Below are positions 36,289-45,239 of a stretch of DNA of 64,000 nucleotides, in pieces. The DNA comes from Bacillus swezeyi (lineage in GTDB: Bacteria; Bacillota; Bacilli; Bacillales; Bacillaceae): NCBI RefSeq assembly GCF_001969815.1, contig NZ_MRBK01000026.1, positions 1-64,000 on the forward strand, read 5' to 3'. The notes beneath the pieces were generated by a model. That model was given only the letters and a program-made list of their open reading frames with translations, was not told where the DNA came from and did not search any database. A program made the translations under genes and the position numbers. Each line of letters starts with the position of its first letter. Within the stretch, counting starts at the first letter, position 1.

Positions 36289-38877
36289 TTATCTTCCTTT
36301 GTCCTCCTTATTCCCCTTCCTTTCCCACTGATCGGTTAAGAGGTGAACATAATAGGTCAAGTTTCTTTTAGCCTGAAGAGAGATGTGTTTCTGCTTCGTT
36401 TCATCTTTAAGCCGTTCCTCATACTTATTCAAAAATTTGAGCGCCTGCTTTTCCGATCCTTTTTCAAAATGGTGCCTGACCTGTTTCAACGTGTTCGTTA
36501 ACTGATGGAGTAAAGGACCCGTCAGTTCTCCGCTTTCCTCATATTCATTCATCCTGTTTTGTAACACCGACAGGACACCGGAAGTCGAGAAATCCGGAAC
36601 AGGAACGCTATCCCAGTTCATATCCGATCCGAAATAGAAGCTGGTGTAGGCGGGCTGATTATACGCAGAGTTTTGTCTTGCGATTTCCACCCGATATTGC
36701 TGGTCGTGCATCAATGTATATAATTTGTGATCCGTCACCTCTGTACTGAGATACATCCGAATGGCAGAACTGTCCTCTGTTCTCAACAGCAATTCTTCTC
36801 GCCAGTCACCGAATAGATCGGCTACAAGAGCGGGGTTTCCTTTTGTACCATTGTTGGTCAACGTACCTGAAGCCGTCAGCAGATTACCTTCTTTCCAGTC
36901 CTCAATGGAAGGCGTGTTCTCCAATGCACCTGTAACGATTTGTGTCGTCATATCCGGAGACCACTTGATGTTCATGTTTGTACCCGGTGCTTCCGTACTG
37001 ATCTGTTCACCATCTGCCGTCCATACTCCAACCGCCCATGTTTCCAAGCCTCTCCGATCAGGGTCAATGTCCCCGATCATTCCGCGGCCGGTATCTTTCC
37101 CTGTATAGCCGCCATAAATCGCTTCACCTGTCTCAGAGTCACGTAAAACATATCCATACGGAGCATTGGCACCATTTTCGTGAACAGAGAATATCTCTAA
37201 TCCCGGTCTGTCCGGGTCGATATCCGTCACGTGCATCGCATCTCCATGTCCCAGTTTAGCGACGGTCCCCGGTGCTGCACTTTGGGCCGGTAATGTATCC
37301 TTTGAACTGTACTTCAACGTACCATCGTGATCGATTGCGGCTCCTCCATAGATCACTTCCTGTTTGCCATCACCATCCACATCCGCCACACTCAATGAGT
37401 GGAATCCCTGATTGGTGAGAGAGGCGAACTCATCATCCTTCCCTGATTGATCATGGGGCCGGTCATTGAAAGGGTTGCTCATCGGAGTCCAGCCACTATC
37501 CACCGACCAGTGTTCCTCAATGCGCTTTCCATCCCAGCTGTAAGACACAAGGGCAGCTCTAGTGTAGTAACCACGCGCGAAAATGGCGTAAGGCTGTTCC
37601 CCGTCGAGGTAACCGACTCCTGCGAGAAAACGGTCGACCCGGTTACCGGGCTCAATTCTCGACATCGCATAGTCTCCCCACATAAGACCATCATCTTGGC
37701 GTCCCGGTTTGTAATGGATCGTATCCATTTCATCACCCGTCGCCCCGTTGAATACGGTCAAATATTCAGGCCCTTCCACTATGAAGCCTTCAAATTCCCT
37801 TAAGTTGTTACGGCTGCTTCTACTTGGAGCATACTCATCCATGAAGTAATCCGTCAGACTTTCCGCATCTTCCCTTGATAACGGATAGCTGTACCGTTTC
37901 TCAATTCCGAAAGCTTCCTCAAGCGTCTCCGGCCAATGACCACTTGTCACTTCCTCGTGCTCATGCCAGTTCATGAACATCTCTACAACGTGCTCATAAT
38001 AATCATCACTGCTCATCCGGTAATCATCCTTATGACTGTAGCCATTTTTCCTGTCTTCTTCAGACATCGTGATGAATTCCTCCGATGTTACATTCCCCGC
38101 CTTATCGTACTGGATGATCTTTGTACCGGGAGCCGTTTTCAGCATCAATTCTGATTTTCCGTTTCCGTCAAAATCATAGGCTAAGAACTGCGTATAATGC
38201 GCCCCCGACCTGATATTCACTCCTAAATCAAGGCGGTAAAGGAGGGTTCCGTCAAGCTCATAGGCATCGATGTATGTATTTCCGGTATAGCCTACCTGGG
38301 AGACGTCTTTCGAGTTTGATGGATCCCATTTCACAAAGTATTCGTACTGTCCGTCGCCATCCACATCCCCTACACTCATGTCGTTAGCGGAATATGTATA
38401 AGTTTCTCCAGCAGGTGTCGTCCCATCTTCCGGTTTCACAAGCGGAAGATCATAATACTGATTTTCCCATGGAGAAACGGATGAACTTTGGTCGATTTCT
38501 TTCCCGTCCCTTATAGCGGATACATAATATTCCGATTGATCGGTCCCGTCCTTGTCCAAATAGTTCGTACTGTCTTCCACTGTGGCAATCTTATTTCCGT
38601 TACGATAGACGTGAAAAGTTAAACCCGTCAGACCTGTGCCGGAAGAACCGGTCACTTCGTCAGCCAACAACCTCCAGCTCAGGAATATCCCTTCAGATGT
38701 AGACGCCGCAACCAGTCCCCGGTCGAGATATTCCAACTGCACACCTGCACCATTTCCTGTTCCCTCGTCTTTTTTCCAATCAGAGGCGGAAGCACTGAAC
38801 GTCCCCGTCATCAGCAGAGGGACGACTAAAGCGATCATACATACCTTTTTAACAAGAGAAGATTTTTTCAAATACAT
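36289..38877 (-). CDS. secreted rhamnogalacturonan lyase, PL11, with FIMAH domain
   Basis: 862 aa. A signal peptide (about 1-31, ending SASA) is followed by the PL11 eight-bladed beta-propeller with repeated calcium loops of the form DVDGDG and DIDPDRPGLE. B. subtilis YesW and YesX are about 610-620 aa; this one is longer. Part of the excess is an insertion (about residues 285-355, acidic, Tyr/Asp-rich). The rest is a C-terminal FIMAH domain (about 765-850, ESGELTGPLLHQLTNTLKQV), a module found on secreted Bacillaceae enzymes. It cleaves the GalA-Rha backbone of RG-I. AAAAAGGTGATG precedes the ATG. Confidence 0.9.
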   Translation of the reverse strand: MYLKKSSLVKKVCMIALVVPLLMTGTFSASASDWKKDEGTGNGAGVQLEYLDRGLVAASTSEGIFLSWRLLADEVTGSSGTGLTGLTFHVYRNGNKIATVEDSTNYLDKDGTDQSEYYVSAIRDGKEIDQSSSVSPWENQYYDLPLVKPEDGTTPAGETYTYSANDMSVGDVDGDGQYEYFVKWDPSNSKDVSQVGYTGNTYIDAYELDGTLLYRLDLGVNIRSGAHYTQFLAYDFDGNGKSELMLKTAPGTKIIQYDKAGNVTSEEFITMSEEDRKNGYSHKDDYRMSSDDYYEHVVEMFMNWHEHEEVTSGHWPETLEEAFGIEKRYSYPLSREDAESLTDYFMDEYAPSRSSRNNLREFEGFIVEGPEYLTVFNGATGDEMDTIHYKPGRQDDGLMWGDYAMSRIEPGNRVDRFLAGVGYLDGEQPYAIFARGYYTRAALVSYSWDGKRIEEHWSVDSGWTPMSNPFNDRPHDQSGKDDEFASLTNQGFHSLSVADVDGDGKQEVIYGGAAIDHDGTLKYSSKDTLPAQSAAPGTVAKLGHGDAMHVTDIDPDRPGLEIFSVHENGANAPYGYVLRDSETGEAIYGGYTGKDTGRGMIGDIDPDRRGLETWAVGVWTADGEQISTEAPGTNMNIKWSPDMTTQIVTGALENTPSIEDWKEGNLLTASGTLTNNGTKGNPALVADLFGDWREELLLRTEDSSAIRMYLSTEVTDHKLYTLMHDQQYRVEIARQNSAYNQPAYTSFYFGSDMNWDSVPVPDFSTSGVLSVLQNRMNEYEESGELTGPLLHQLTNTLKQVRHHFEKGSEKQALKFLNKYEERLKDETKQKHISLQAKRNLTYYVHLLTDQWERKGNKEDKGR

Positions 38878-38990
38878 GTTTCATCACCTTTTTTCATTAT
38901 TTGGAACAGTTGCAAACGGCTATCCCTTTGTTATGGCAAATAGGTTGAAAATATAAAAGAAAATTCAGTTAATTAAAGAAAGTCTATGAA

Positions 38991-39022
38991 AAGCACACCA
39001 TGATTGATCACGCGGTGTGCTT
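38991..39022 (-). terminator. terminator of the TRAP operon
   Basis: AAGCACACC / GGTGTGCTT perfect arms directly after dctM, so the lyase gene downstream has its own promoter. Confidence 0.8.
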
Positions 39023-39027
39023 ATGCG

Positions 39028-40326
39028 TTATAATCCCAGCAGGTTCGGTAAGAACAAGCTGATTTGCGGAAAGTATGTGACTAGCATAAGTAAAACGAAA
39101 ATCGCTGCATAGAATGGAAGGAGCGGCTTCAGTACTTGTTCAATCTTCACTTTCCCTACACTCGATCCTACAAAGAGTCCTGTTCCAACCGGAGGTGTGA
39201 TGGTACCGACACACAAGTTGAGAATGAAGAAGATTCCAAAGTGAACAGGGTCTATACCAATACCTGTAGCAATGGGCATAAAAATCGGGGTGAAAATCAG
39301 AATCGCCGGCGCTACGTCCATGACCGTACCGATTAACAGCAGGACAAGGTTCATGACAAGCAAAATGATGATCGGATTATCAGAAATGCCTAACACCAGG
39401 CTGCTGAGCGCTGCCGGAATACCTGTGAAAGCCATAGCAAATGACATTAAAGAAGAAGCAGCAATCAGAAGCATGATCACTCCTGTCATTTCAACGGCCT
39501 GGGCCATCACATGTGGCAGCTGTTTCAACGTGATCGTCTTATAAAAGAAGAAAGCCAAAATGAAAGAGTACACGACAGCAATAGCTGATGCTTCAACTGC
39601 CGTAAACACACCAGTCAGTATTCCTCCGATAATAATAAAAATCAACAGGATACTCGGAACAGCTTCCCAAACGATTTTTTTCACATTCAAATTGGTTTTC
39701 TCGGTCACAACCGGATATTTTCTTTTCTTCGCAATGATGTAAGAAACAATCATAATCGCGAGAGCCCAGAGGACACCGACGACATATCCGCCCATGAACA
39801 GAGCTGCGATCGAAGTCCCTCCACTGATGAGGGAGAAAATGATGAAACCGGTACTTGGAGGGATGACCATTCCAGCCGGAGCTGAGGCAATATTGACGGC
39901 CGCTGCAAATTTCCGGTCGTACCCTTCTTTTTCCTGCAGCGGGACCATGACCCCACCGATCGCCGTGGAGGCAGCGATTGCAGAGCTGGAAATCGAACCG
40001 AACAGACTGTTTCCGATAACGTTCGTATGGGAAAGAGAACCCGGGACTCTCCCCGCCAACAGCTTAGAAAAGTCCACCAACTTCGCGGCAATCCCGCCGT
40101 TATTCATAATAATTCCGGATAAAATGAAGAATGGAACCGCTATCAAAGAAAAGCTGTCGATACTGGCTACCATCTTTTGAGCTGAGGAGAAAACCGCTAT
40201 ATCGATAGGCAGAATCAGTAAGATGGTAGCTAAAGACGAAACGGCAATACTGATTGCTATCGGTATACCTACCGCCAGAAGAACTGCAAAGACAAGGACC
40301 AAAATTAAGCTAGCCTGTAAGATCAT
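39028..40326 (-). CDS. dctM: TRAP transporter large permease (DctM)
   Basis: 432 aa with about 12 membrane helices. Marks are FFILSGIIMNNGGIAAKLVD, the SSSAIAASTAIGG loop, PSTGFIIFSLISG and NLCVGTITPPVGTGLFVG. This is the sodium-coupled transporting subunit. It overlaps dctQ by 4 bp. Confidence 0.94.
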   Translation of the reverse strand: MILQASLILVLVFAVLLAVGIPIAISIAVSSLATILLILPIDIAVFSSAQKMVASIDSFSLIAVPFFILSGIIMNNGGIAAKLVDFSKLLAGRVPGSLSHTNVIGNSLFGSISSSAIAASTAIGGVMVPLQEKEGYDRKFAAAVNIASAPAGMVIPPSTGFIIFSLISGGTSIAALFMGGYVVGVLWALAIMIVSYIIAKKRKYPVVTEKTNLNVKKIVWEAVPSILLIFIIIGGILTGVFTAVEASAIAVVYSFILAFFFYKTITLKQLPHVMAQAVEMTGVIMLLIAASSLMSFAMAFTGIPAALSSLVLGISDNPIIILLVMNLVLLLIGTVMDVAPAILIFTPIFMPIATGIGIDPVHFGIFFILNLCVGTITPPVGTGLFVGSSVGKVKIEQVLKPLLPFYAAIFVLLMLVTYFPQISLFLPNLLGL

Positions 40327-40850
40327 AGAACTTCACCTGCTTTTTCGTATTCCACACTATCCCTTTTTTCCATAGCCGGAGTTTTATCTTTTTTTAATAA
40401 CTGAACCATATTGACGATACTGTAGAACGTGATCAACAAACCTGATACCGGCAGGGACAGATACACGAATCCCACCGGTATCCCTAAGGAAGGGGACAGC
40501 TGGGACATCGTAATCGAGATGGCTTTCACTCCACCATATGTCATGATGGCCAACGAAAAGAGTAAAAAGGCGGATTGTATAAAAAGCTCTAACACTACTT
40601 TGTTCTTTCCTTTGAACCGGTCACTGATCATCGTGAAGGCGATGTGACTCCTTTTTCCCACGACATACGAGGCGGCTAACATCGAAAGCCAGATCAGACT
40701 GAATCGTATAAACTCCTCCGTGATAGTACTCGGGTTGCTCAAAACATAACGGGCAATGACCTGCCACGTTGTAACCGCTACCATAATAAGAAACAAAGTA
40801 GCCGTTACACCCAAGAGTATTTTGTCCACGTACTTTTTCACTGTTTCCAT
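40323..40850 (-). CDS. dctQ: TRAP transporter small permease (DctQ)
   Basis: 175 aa, four membrane helices, with the family segment ITEEFIRFSLIWLSMLAASYV between helices 1 and 2. It is the middle gene of a standard dctP-Q-M order. Confidence 0.92.
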   Translation of the reverse strand: METVKKYVDKILLGVTATLFLIMVAVTTWQVIARYVLSNPSTITEEFIRFSLIWLSMLAASYVVGKRSHIAFTMISDRFKGKNKVVLELFIQSAFLLFSLAIMTYGGVKAISITMSQLSPSLGIPVGFVYLSLPVSGLLITFYSIVNMVQLLKKDKTPAMEKRDSVEYEKAGEVL

Positions 40851-40866
40851 TTGATTCCCCCCTTAC

Positions 40867-41868
40867 TTATTGACCGCTCATTTCTTGTATCGCTTCATAC
40901 AGATCCTTGAACTCTTCATTATTTTTGAATTCGTCGTGAAGGGGCTGTACGGCTTCTTTAAAAGGTGTGTTATCCACTTCATTAAATTCTACGCCGTGCT
41001 CTTCTATCGCCAGCTGCTTTTCTTTTTCAACGGCCGCTTTCCATACTTTCTTCTCGTATTCCGTTGATTCTTCCGCCGCTTCATGAACCGCTTCCCTTTG
41101 TTCAGGTGTCAATTTATTCAACGTGGCTTCATTCATGACCACAATGTCAGGCACTCTCGTATGCTGATCATAAGAATAATACTTCGCCACTTCTCCATGG
41201 CCAGCTGTCACTAAGACGAATTCATTATTTTCTGCCCCATCAATAATCCCTTGCTGTAAAGAGGTGTACACTTCTCCACTGCCCATAGGTGTCGGGGAAC
41301 CGCCGAGCAGTTCGATCATTTCAATGGCCGTCTCACTCTGCATCACTCTGATCTTCTTCCCTTTAATATCTTCCGGGGATTCCAGAGGGCCGTCTTTCAT
41401 ATAGAAACTTCTCTGGCCAGAATCATAGTATGTCAATCCGACAAACCCAAGATCGGAAGTCGATTGATAAATCGGCTCCATGATTTCTTCATTTTCCATG
41501 ACATTGTAGAAATGTTCTTCTCCATCAAATAAATACGGGATGGAAAAAATCGAATAGCGGTCAGAAAAACTTTCCAGAGCAGATCCACTGACCTTGGTGA
41601 TGTCGACCGCCCCTGTCTGGGTCAACTCAATCAATTCCCGTTCCCCGCCCAATTGCGAGTCCGGATAATATTTGACGGTGACTTCACCATCTGTTTTCTC
41701 TTCAAGCAACCGACCAAACTCTGCCATCGCCTCTTTGACAGGCGGTGCATTACTGGCATAAGCAAAACGTAAAACGACCTGATCACCCGCTTTTGCATTC
41801 AAGCTGCAACCCGTGATCAGCGTAAGGATACATGCACCTACTAACAACAAGATGACATTCCTTTTCAT
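40867..41868 (-). CDS. dctP: TRAP transporter solute-binding protein (DctP), lipoprotein
   Basis: 333 aa. A lipobox (LITGC, Cys21) anchors it outside the membrane, as expected without a periplasm. DctP fold with GKKIRVMQSETAIEMIELLG; the Arg of IRVM binds the ligand's carboxylate in characterised members. ALESFSDRYSIFSIPYLF and QQGIIDGAENN are typical. A carboxylate-binding site agrees with a uronate-containing ligand. It is encoded directly after the GH105 hydrolase. Confidence 0.92.
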   Translation of the reverse strand: MKRNVILLLVGACILTLITGCSLNAKAGDQVVLRFAYASNAPPVKEAMAEFGRLLEEKTDGEVTVKYYPDSQLGGERELIELTQTGAVDITKVSGSALESFSDRYSIFSIPYLFDGEEHFYNVMENEEIMEPIYQSTSDLGFVGLTYYDSGQRSFYMKDGPLESPEDIKGKKIRVMQSETAIEMIELLGGSPTPMGSGEVYTSLQQGIIDGAENNEFVLVTAGHGEVAKYYSYDQHTRVPDIVVMNEATLNKLTPEQREAVHEAAEESTEYEKKVWKAAVEKEKQLAIEEHGVEFNEVDNTPFKEAVQPLHDEFKNNEEFKDLYEAIQEMSGQ

Positions 41869-41943
41869 GCTCTTTCCTCCCCTGTAAGTTTTAAAGGTTT
41901 ACACGGACCACCATCATGACTCGTGTAAGGATTGTGAATCTGA

Positions 41944-43047
41944 TCAGATATATGTGTGCAGATATTCCGTCAGGCACAAAACGGCCAGAGACTGCCCGTA
42001 CGGCATCGTCGTCGTCTTAATTTCCTTGTAGAATTCCAGCGAGTCCCCCATCCCCGTTCCGACAGAAACTTTTTGAACGGCTCCGTCTTCATTGATTTCG
42101 TTTGCGACACCCTGAATCGCCTGGCGGGCGACTTCTGCATATTTTTCATCAATGTAGCGTTTTCGGACCGCCTTCAATATTCCATACGCAAATCCAGCCG
42201 TTGCGGATGCTTCCAAATAGGAATCCGGATCGTCAATCAGCGTATGCCATAAACCGCTTTCATTTTGGTGTTCAGCTAACGTCTCGACCTGGCGATTCAT
42301 AGTCTCGAGAAGAAACTCCCGGAAGAAATCCCCTTCTTTCAAGTCCAGCATTTCAATGATTTCAGGGATAGCGATGGTGATCCAGCAGTTGCCCCTGCCC
42401 CACAAAGCATTAGCAAAATTGTGGTTCCCTTCAAATGTCCAGCCGTGAAACCATAAACCTGTCTTTGGATCACATAAATATTTCGTATGAATCAAAAACT
42501 GCCTTTTCGCTTCTTCGATATATTCGGGCTTGTTCAACAGCTGACCAATCTTGGCCAGTGGCAGCACCGTCATCATCAACGTGTCATCCCACAACTGTTC
42601 GGTATTCGGCGGACCATAGGTCATATGCTGCAAACCGTTCTCTTTGGTACGAGGCATATCGTACATGACCCAATCCGCCCACTTTTCCAAATAAGGGACA
42701 TAGGTTTGTTCGCGAGTGTCCTCATACATATAGGCTAAGGTAAGAAACGGAGCCATCGTATTGACGTTTTTCGGCGGGACCCCTTCTTTAAACCTCGCTT
42801 CAAACCATTCTTTCACTGTTTTTAAAGCCTTTTCATTTTTCGTCAGCTTATACAAGTTGTAAATCCCATACAAACCCACACCCTGCGGCCAATTCCAGAC
42901 ATGCCAGCTTTTATCATCTACCACAAGTCCATCAAAATTTAAGAGAAATTCACCAGTGTCATCTTTTATCTGCGCCAGGTTTTCTATAAGGGAATCTATG
43001 TGTTTCAGTACGGTTTCCTTTTCCAGTTTCACTTCGCTCTGTATCAT
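41944..43047 (-). CDS. unsaturated rhamnogalacturonyl hydrolase, GH105
   Basis: 367 aa from the ATG at 43047 (GGAGG 5 bases upstream); an open frame reaches 43104. (alpha/alpha)6-barrel of the YteR/YesR type with the catalytic Asp in LWDDTLMMTVLPLAKIG, LWFHGWTFEG and WGRGNCW. No signal peptide, so it works in the cytoplasm on imported unsaturated disaccharide, releasing rhamnose and the 4-deoxy uronate that KduI accepts. It shares an operon with the TRAP genes. Confidence 0.9.
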   Translation of the reverse strand: MIQSEVKLEKETVLKHIDSLIENLAQIKDDTGEFLLNFDGLVVDDKSWHVWNWPQGVGLYGIYNLYKLTKNEKALKTVKEWFEARFKEGVPPKNVNTMAPFLTLAYMYEDTREQTYVPYLEKWADWVMYDMPRTKENGLQHMTYGPPNTEQLWDDTLMMTVLPLAKIGQLLNKPEYIEEAKRQFLIHTKYLCDPKTGLWFHGWTFEGNHNFANALWGRGNCWITIAIPEIIEMLDLKEGDFFREFLLETMNRQVETLAEHQNESGLWHTLIDDPDSYLEASATAGFAYGILKAVRKRYIDEKYAEVARQAIQGVANEINEDGAVQKVSVGTGMGDSLEFYKEIKTTTMPYGQSLAVLCLTEYLHTYI

Positions 43048-43197
43048 CTTTACCTCCATGATCCCTCGTTTTTTATATTCTGATTTTTTTGACTGCGCTT
43101 TCATTATAAAGATAATTCAAAAAACAATCAACATAAGTAAAAATATTTTGTGCTTTATTCAAAAAAAAACAGCTGTATTTTTTTTGTTTTATTGGTT

Positions 43198-44037
43198 TTA
43201 TGCGTTCTTGTATTTGTTTGTTAAGTAGTCGATACTTTCGTTGATATACGGTTCTTTCGTCTCTTCCATCAAAATGTTGACGAACGGTTTCTTTTTCTTC
43301 ATATATTTAAACACCGCATCGTAGTTTAAGAGACCTTTCCCGACCGGGACGACCTGGAGTATACCGTCTTCGATCCGGAAATCTTTCGCATGCATAATCG
43401 CGATCCGGTTCCCGAACCGTTCAAACGCTCCCTGAATGATCGCTTCCTGCTGCTCATAGTTTTCGACGGTCAAATAGTTGACGGGGTCATAAATAACTTG
43501 CAGATTATTAGAATCTACACAATCCAACAGCCTCTTCATGACGGCCGGGGAATAGATCGGGTGATTGACTCCCCCTTCGATTCCGACAATCACACCGAAT
43601 TTTTCGGCTTCTGCTACAAGCTCACGAACACTTTGTACGACGTCCAAAAAAGGCTGTTCATGAAAGTTCGCTTCTGTGTACACGATTTCCGGATGCACAT
43701 TCCCCGTTTCCGTCCCTACAATGCTGCATCCGAAATCACGGGCATACCGGATATGCTCCTTGAACCGGTCCAGCGCTTTTCTTCTTTCGTCATAATCAGG
43801 GTGAATCATATTGATGTAACAGCCAAGAACGGCAATTTGAACATTCCTGTCCGAAAAAGTCCTGCCGACGTAATGAGCGAAGCCCGGGCTCAAACTGCCT
43901 GTTTCCGTACTTTCCTCCCCAATCGATTTTGCCAAGGCCAGCTGAACGGATGTTAACCCTTTTCCGGAAATCGTTTCGACTAATTGTTCCAAAGGTAAAC
44001 GTTCAAGGTCATGTGCTCGAATACCTAAATTGATCAT
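43198..44037 (-). CDS. sugar phosphate isomerase/epimerase (TIM barrel)
   Basis: 279 aa from the ATG at 44037, 8 bases after GGAGG. Xylose-isomerase-like AP-endonuclease-2 fold with VGTETGNVHPEIVY, VGIEGGVNHPIYS, QVIYDPVNYL and IAIMHAKDF, which supply metal-binding Glu, His and Asp. It opens the GH105/TRAP operon. The rhamnose and uronate routes are already complete without it, so it may handle another sugar of the RG-I side chains or an epimer of the imported product. The substrate is unknown. Confidence 0.8.
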   Translation of the reverse strand: MINLGIRAHDLERLPLEQLVETISGKGLTSVQLALAKSIGEESTETGSLSPGFAHYVGRTFSDRNVQIAVLGCYINMIHPDYDERRKALDRFKEHIRYARDFGCSIVGTETGNVHPEIVYTEANFHEQPFLDVVQSVRELVAEAEKFGVIVGIEGGVNHPIYSPAVMKRLLDCVDSNNLQVIYDPVNYLTVENYEQQEAIIQGAFERFGNRIAIMHAKDFRIEDGILQVVPVGKGLLNYDAVFKYMKKKKPFVNILMEETKEPYINESIDYLTNKYKNA

Positions 44038-44052
44038 CTGCAGTCCCTCCAT

Positions 44053-44427
44053 GTGTTGATTTATTTATAATAAAAACCTGTCTTTTTGATTTGGTCAGGC
44101 CCTTTCTATCATTGCAAAAGCGGCTCCATTGTGACCATGGCCCTTACATGTATCCCCTTACAAAATGCGGATTCCTTAAGAAAGCTTGGTCATAATTATA
44201 GGAATATATTTTGGATAAATATATAACCTTACTTATTTTTTTATTATCCTTATTTGCCTAATAATATAAATTTCAAAGATCCTCTTGAAAATTCACCCTC
44301 GTTTTGAACATAATAAATATACTTCTATAACACTCTGAACTGTTGCTGGAAATGCCGCTCAACATAGATCAACCAATTCGCTTGAAATTCACAGGGGATC
44401 TTCACAGAGGGAAAAATAAAAGAGAGG
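44053..44427. other. promoter region of the TRAP operon
   Basis: No gene. It holds the exact 18-bp copy TTTATTATCCTTATTTGC at 44240-44257, about 200 bp before the first gene of the operon, matching the one before rhaB. Confidence 0.55.
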
Positions 44428-44436
44428 TTGATTGGA

Positions 44437-44730
44437 ATGGATGAGAAAAAAATGAATGCCGGGCTGAATGTTGCAAAGGGATTGGAAACAGGTTCAAAAG
44501 AAAGCAGGAAAGTGCTGAACATCGTTCATACGGCAAACAAGTTTGATTCGAGTATTGTGTTACATACTCCCCACAAAGTCATTGACGTCAAAAGCTTCTT
44601 AGGATTAAGTGTGTCGTTATCTGATAAGGACGATTATAAGCTGGAGGTTCACGGACCGGATAAGGAAAAAGCAGAAAATGCGATGGTTGATATTTTTACA
44701 GAAAACGGCCTGAAAGTTCATATTGTATAA
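44437..44730 (+). CDS. HPr/Crh-like protein without the active-site His
   Basis: 97 aa from the ATG at 44437 (AGAGAGG upstream). The C-terminal 70 residues follow the HPr fold: ANKFDSSIVLHTPHKVIDVK, then the DVKSFLGLSVSL loop aligned with HPr NLKSIMGVMSLG, then YKLEVHGPDKEKAENAM. The Ser of the KS pair is the HPr Ser46 position phosphorylated by HPr kinase. The region aligned with His15 (TARPA in HPr) reads ETGSKESRKV with no His. So it cannot pass phosphate in the PTS but could act like Crh with CcpA. Confidence 0.75.
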   Translation: MDEKKMNAGLNVAKGLETGSKESRKVLNIVHTANKFDSSIVLHTPHKVIDVKSFLGLSVSLSDKDDYKLEVHGPDKEKAENAMVDIFTENGLKVHIV

Positions 44731-44731
44731 G

Positions 44732-44769
44732 AAAAAGGCTGAGTATGGGGCTCCATACCCAGCCTTTTT
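44732..44769 (+). terminator. strong terminator
   Basis: AAAAAGGCTGAGTATGG faces CCATACCCAGCCTTTTT, nearly perfect, then T-rich. Confidence 0.85.
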
Positions 44770-44800
44770 CCATGACCCCGATTGGATTGTCAACACAAAA

Positions 44801-45217
44801 CTAGACAATCTTGTTAAGGTGTTTCTTCTTGAATTCGATTGGGCTGAGATAGCCTAGAGTTCCATGAATTCGGATGTGATTATACCAGTGAACATAATCA
44901 AATAAGGCCAGGTCTAATTAATTGTTTCTGGCTTTCGAATGTTTCTCCATAGACAAACTCTGTCTTAATCACCTTATATGTAGCTTCAGCGACCGCATTA
45001 TCATAAGGACAGCCCTTCATGCTCAAAGAACGATCAATTCTAAAGGCTTCAAGTAGCTCTTCTATGGCTTGATTTTTAAATTCATTTCCACGATCTGTAT
45101 GAAAAAGTTCTATTTCTTTAAGATTACCATCAATCGAAGAGAAGGCTTTCTGAACCAAGGCGGCATCTTTTTGAGGATTTGAACTGTAGCCTATAATTTC
45201 GCGGTTATATAGGTTTG
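44801..45217 (-). pseudogene. IS3-family OrfB fragment with frameshift
   Basis: The minus strand reads ANLYNREIIGYSSNPQKDAA, then IELFHTDRGNEFKN (second Asp of the DDE triad) and NAVAEATYKVIKTEF (its Glu). After a slip at CAATTAATTAGACC it continues in another frame as DLALFDYVHWYNHIRIHGTL and LSPIEFKKKHL to a stop at 44801. The N-terminal half, with the first Asp, is missing. Confidence 0.88.
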
Positions 45218-45239
45218 CTCAATTTTCGAATTTATCTCA

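Noticed and set aside
37447-37803. CRISPR-like or tandem repeat in the lyase gene
   Set aside because: The repeated GATGT/CCGTC blocks are codons of the DxDGDG calcium loops of the propeller, not DNA repeats.
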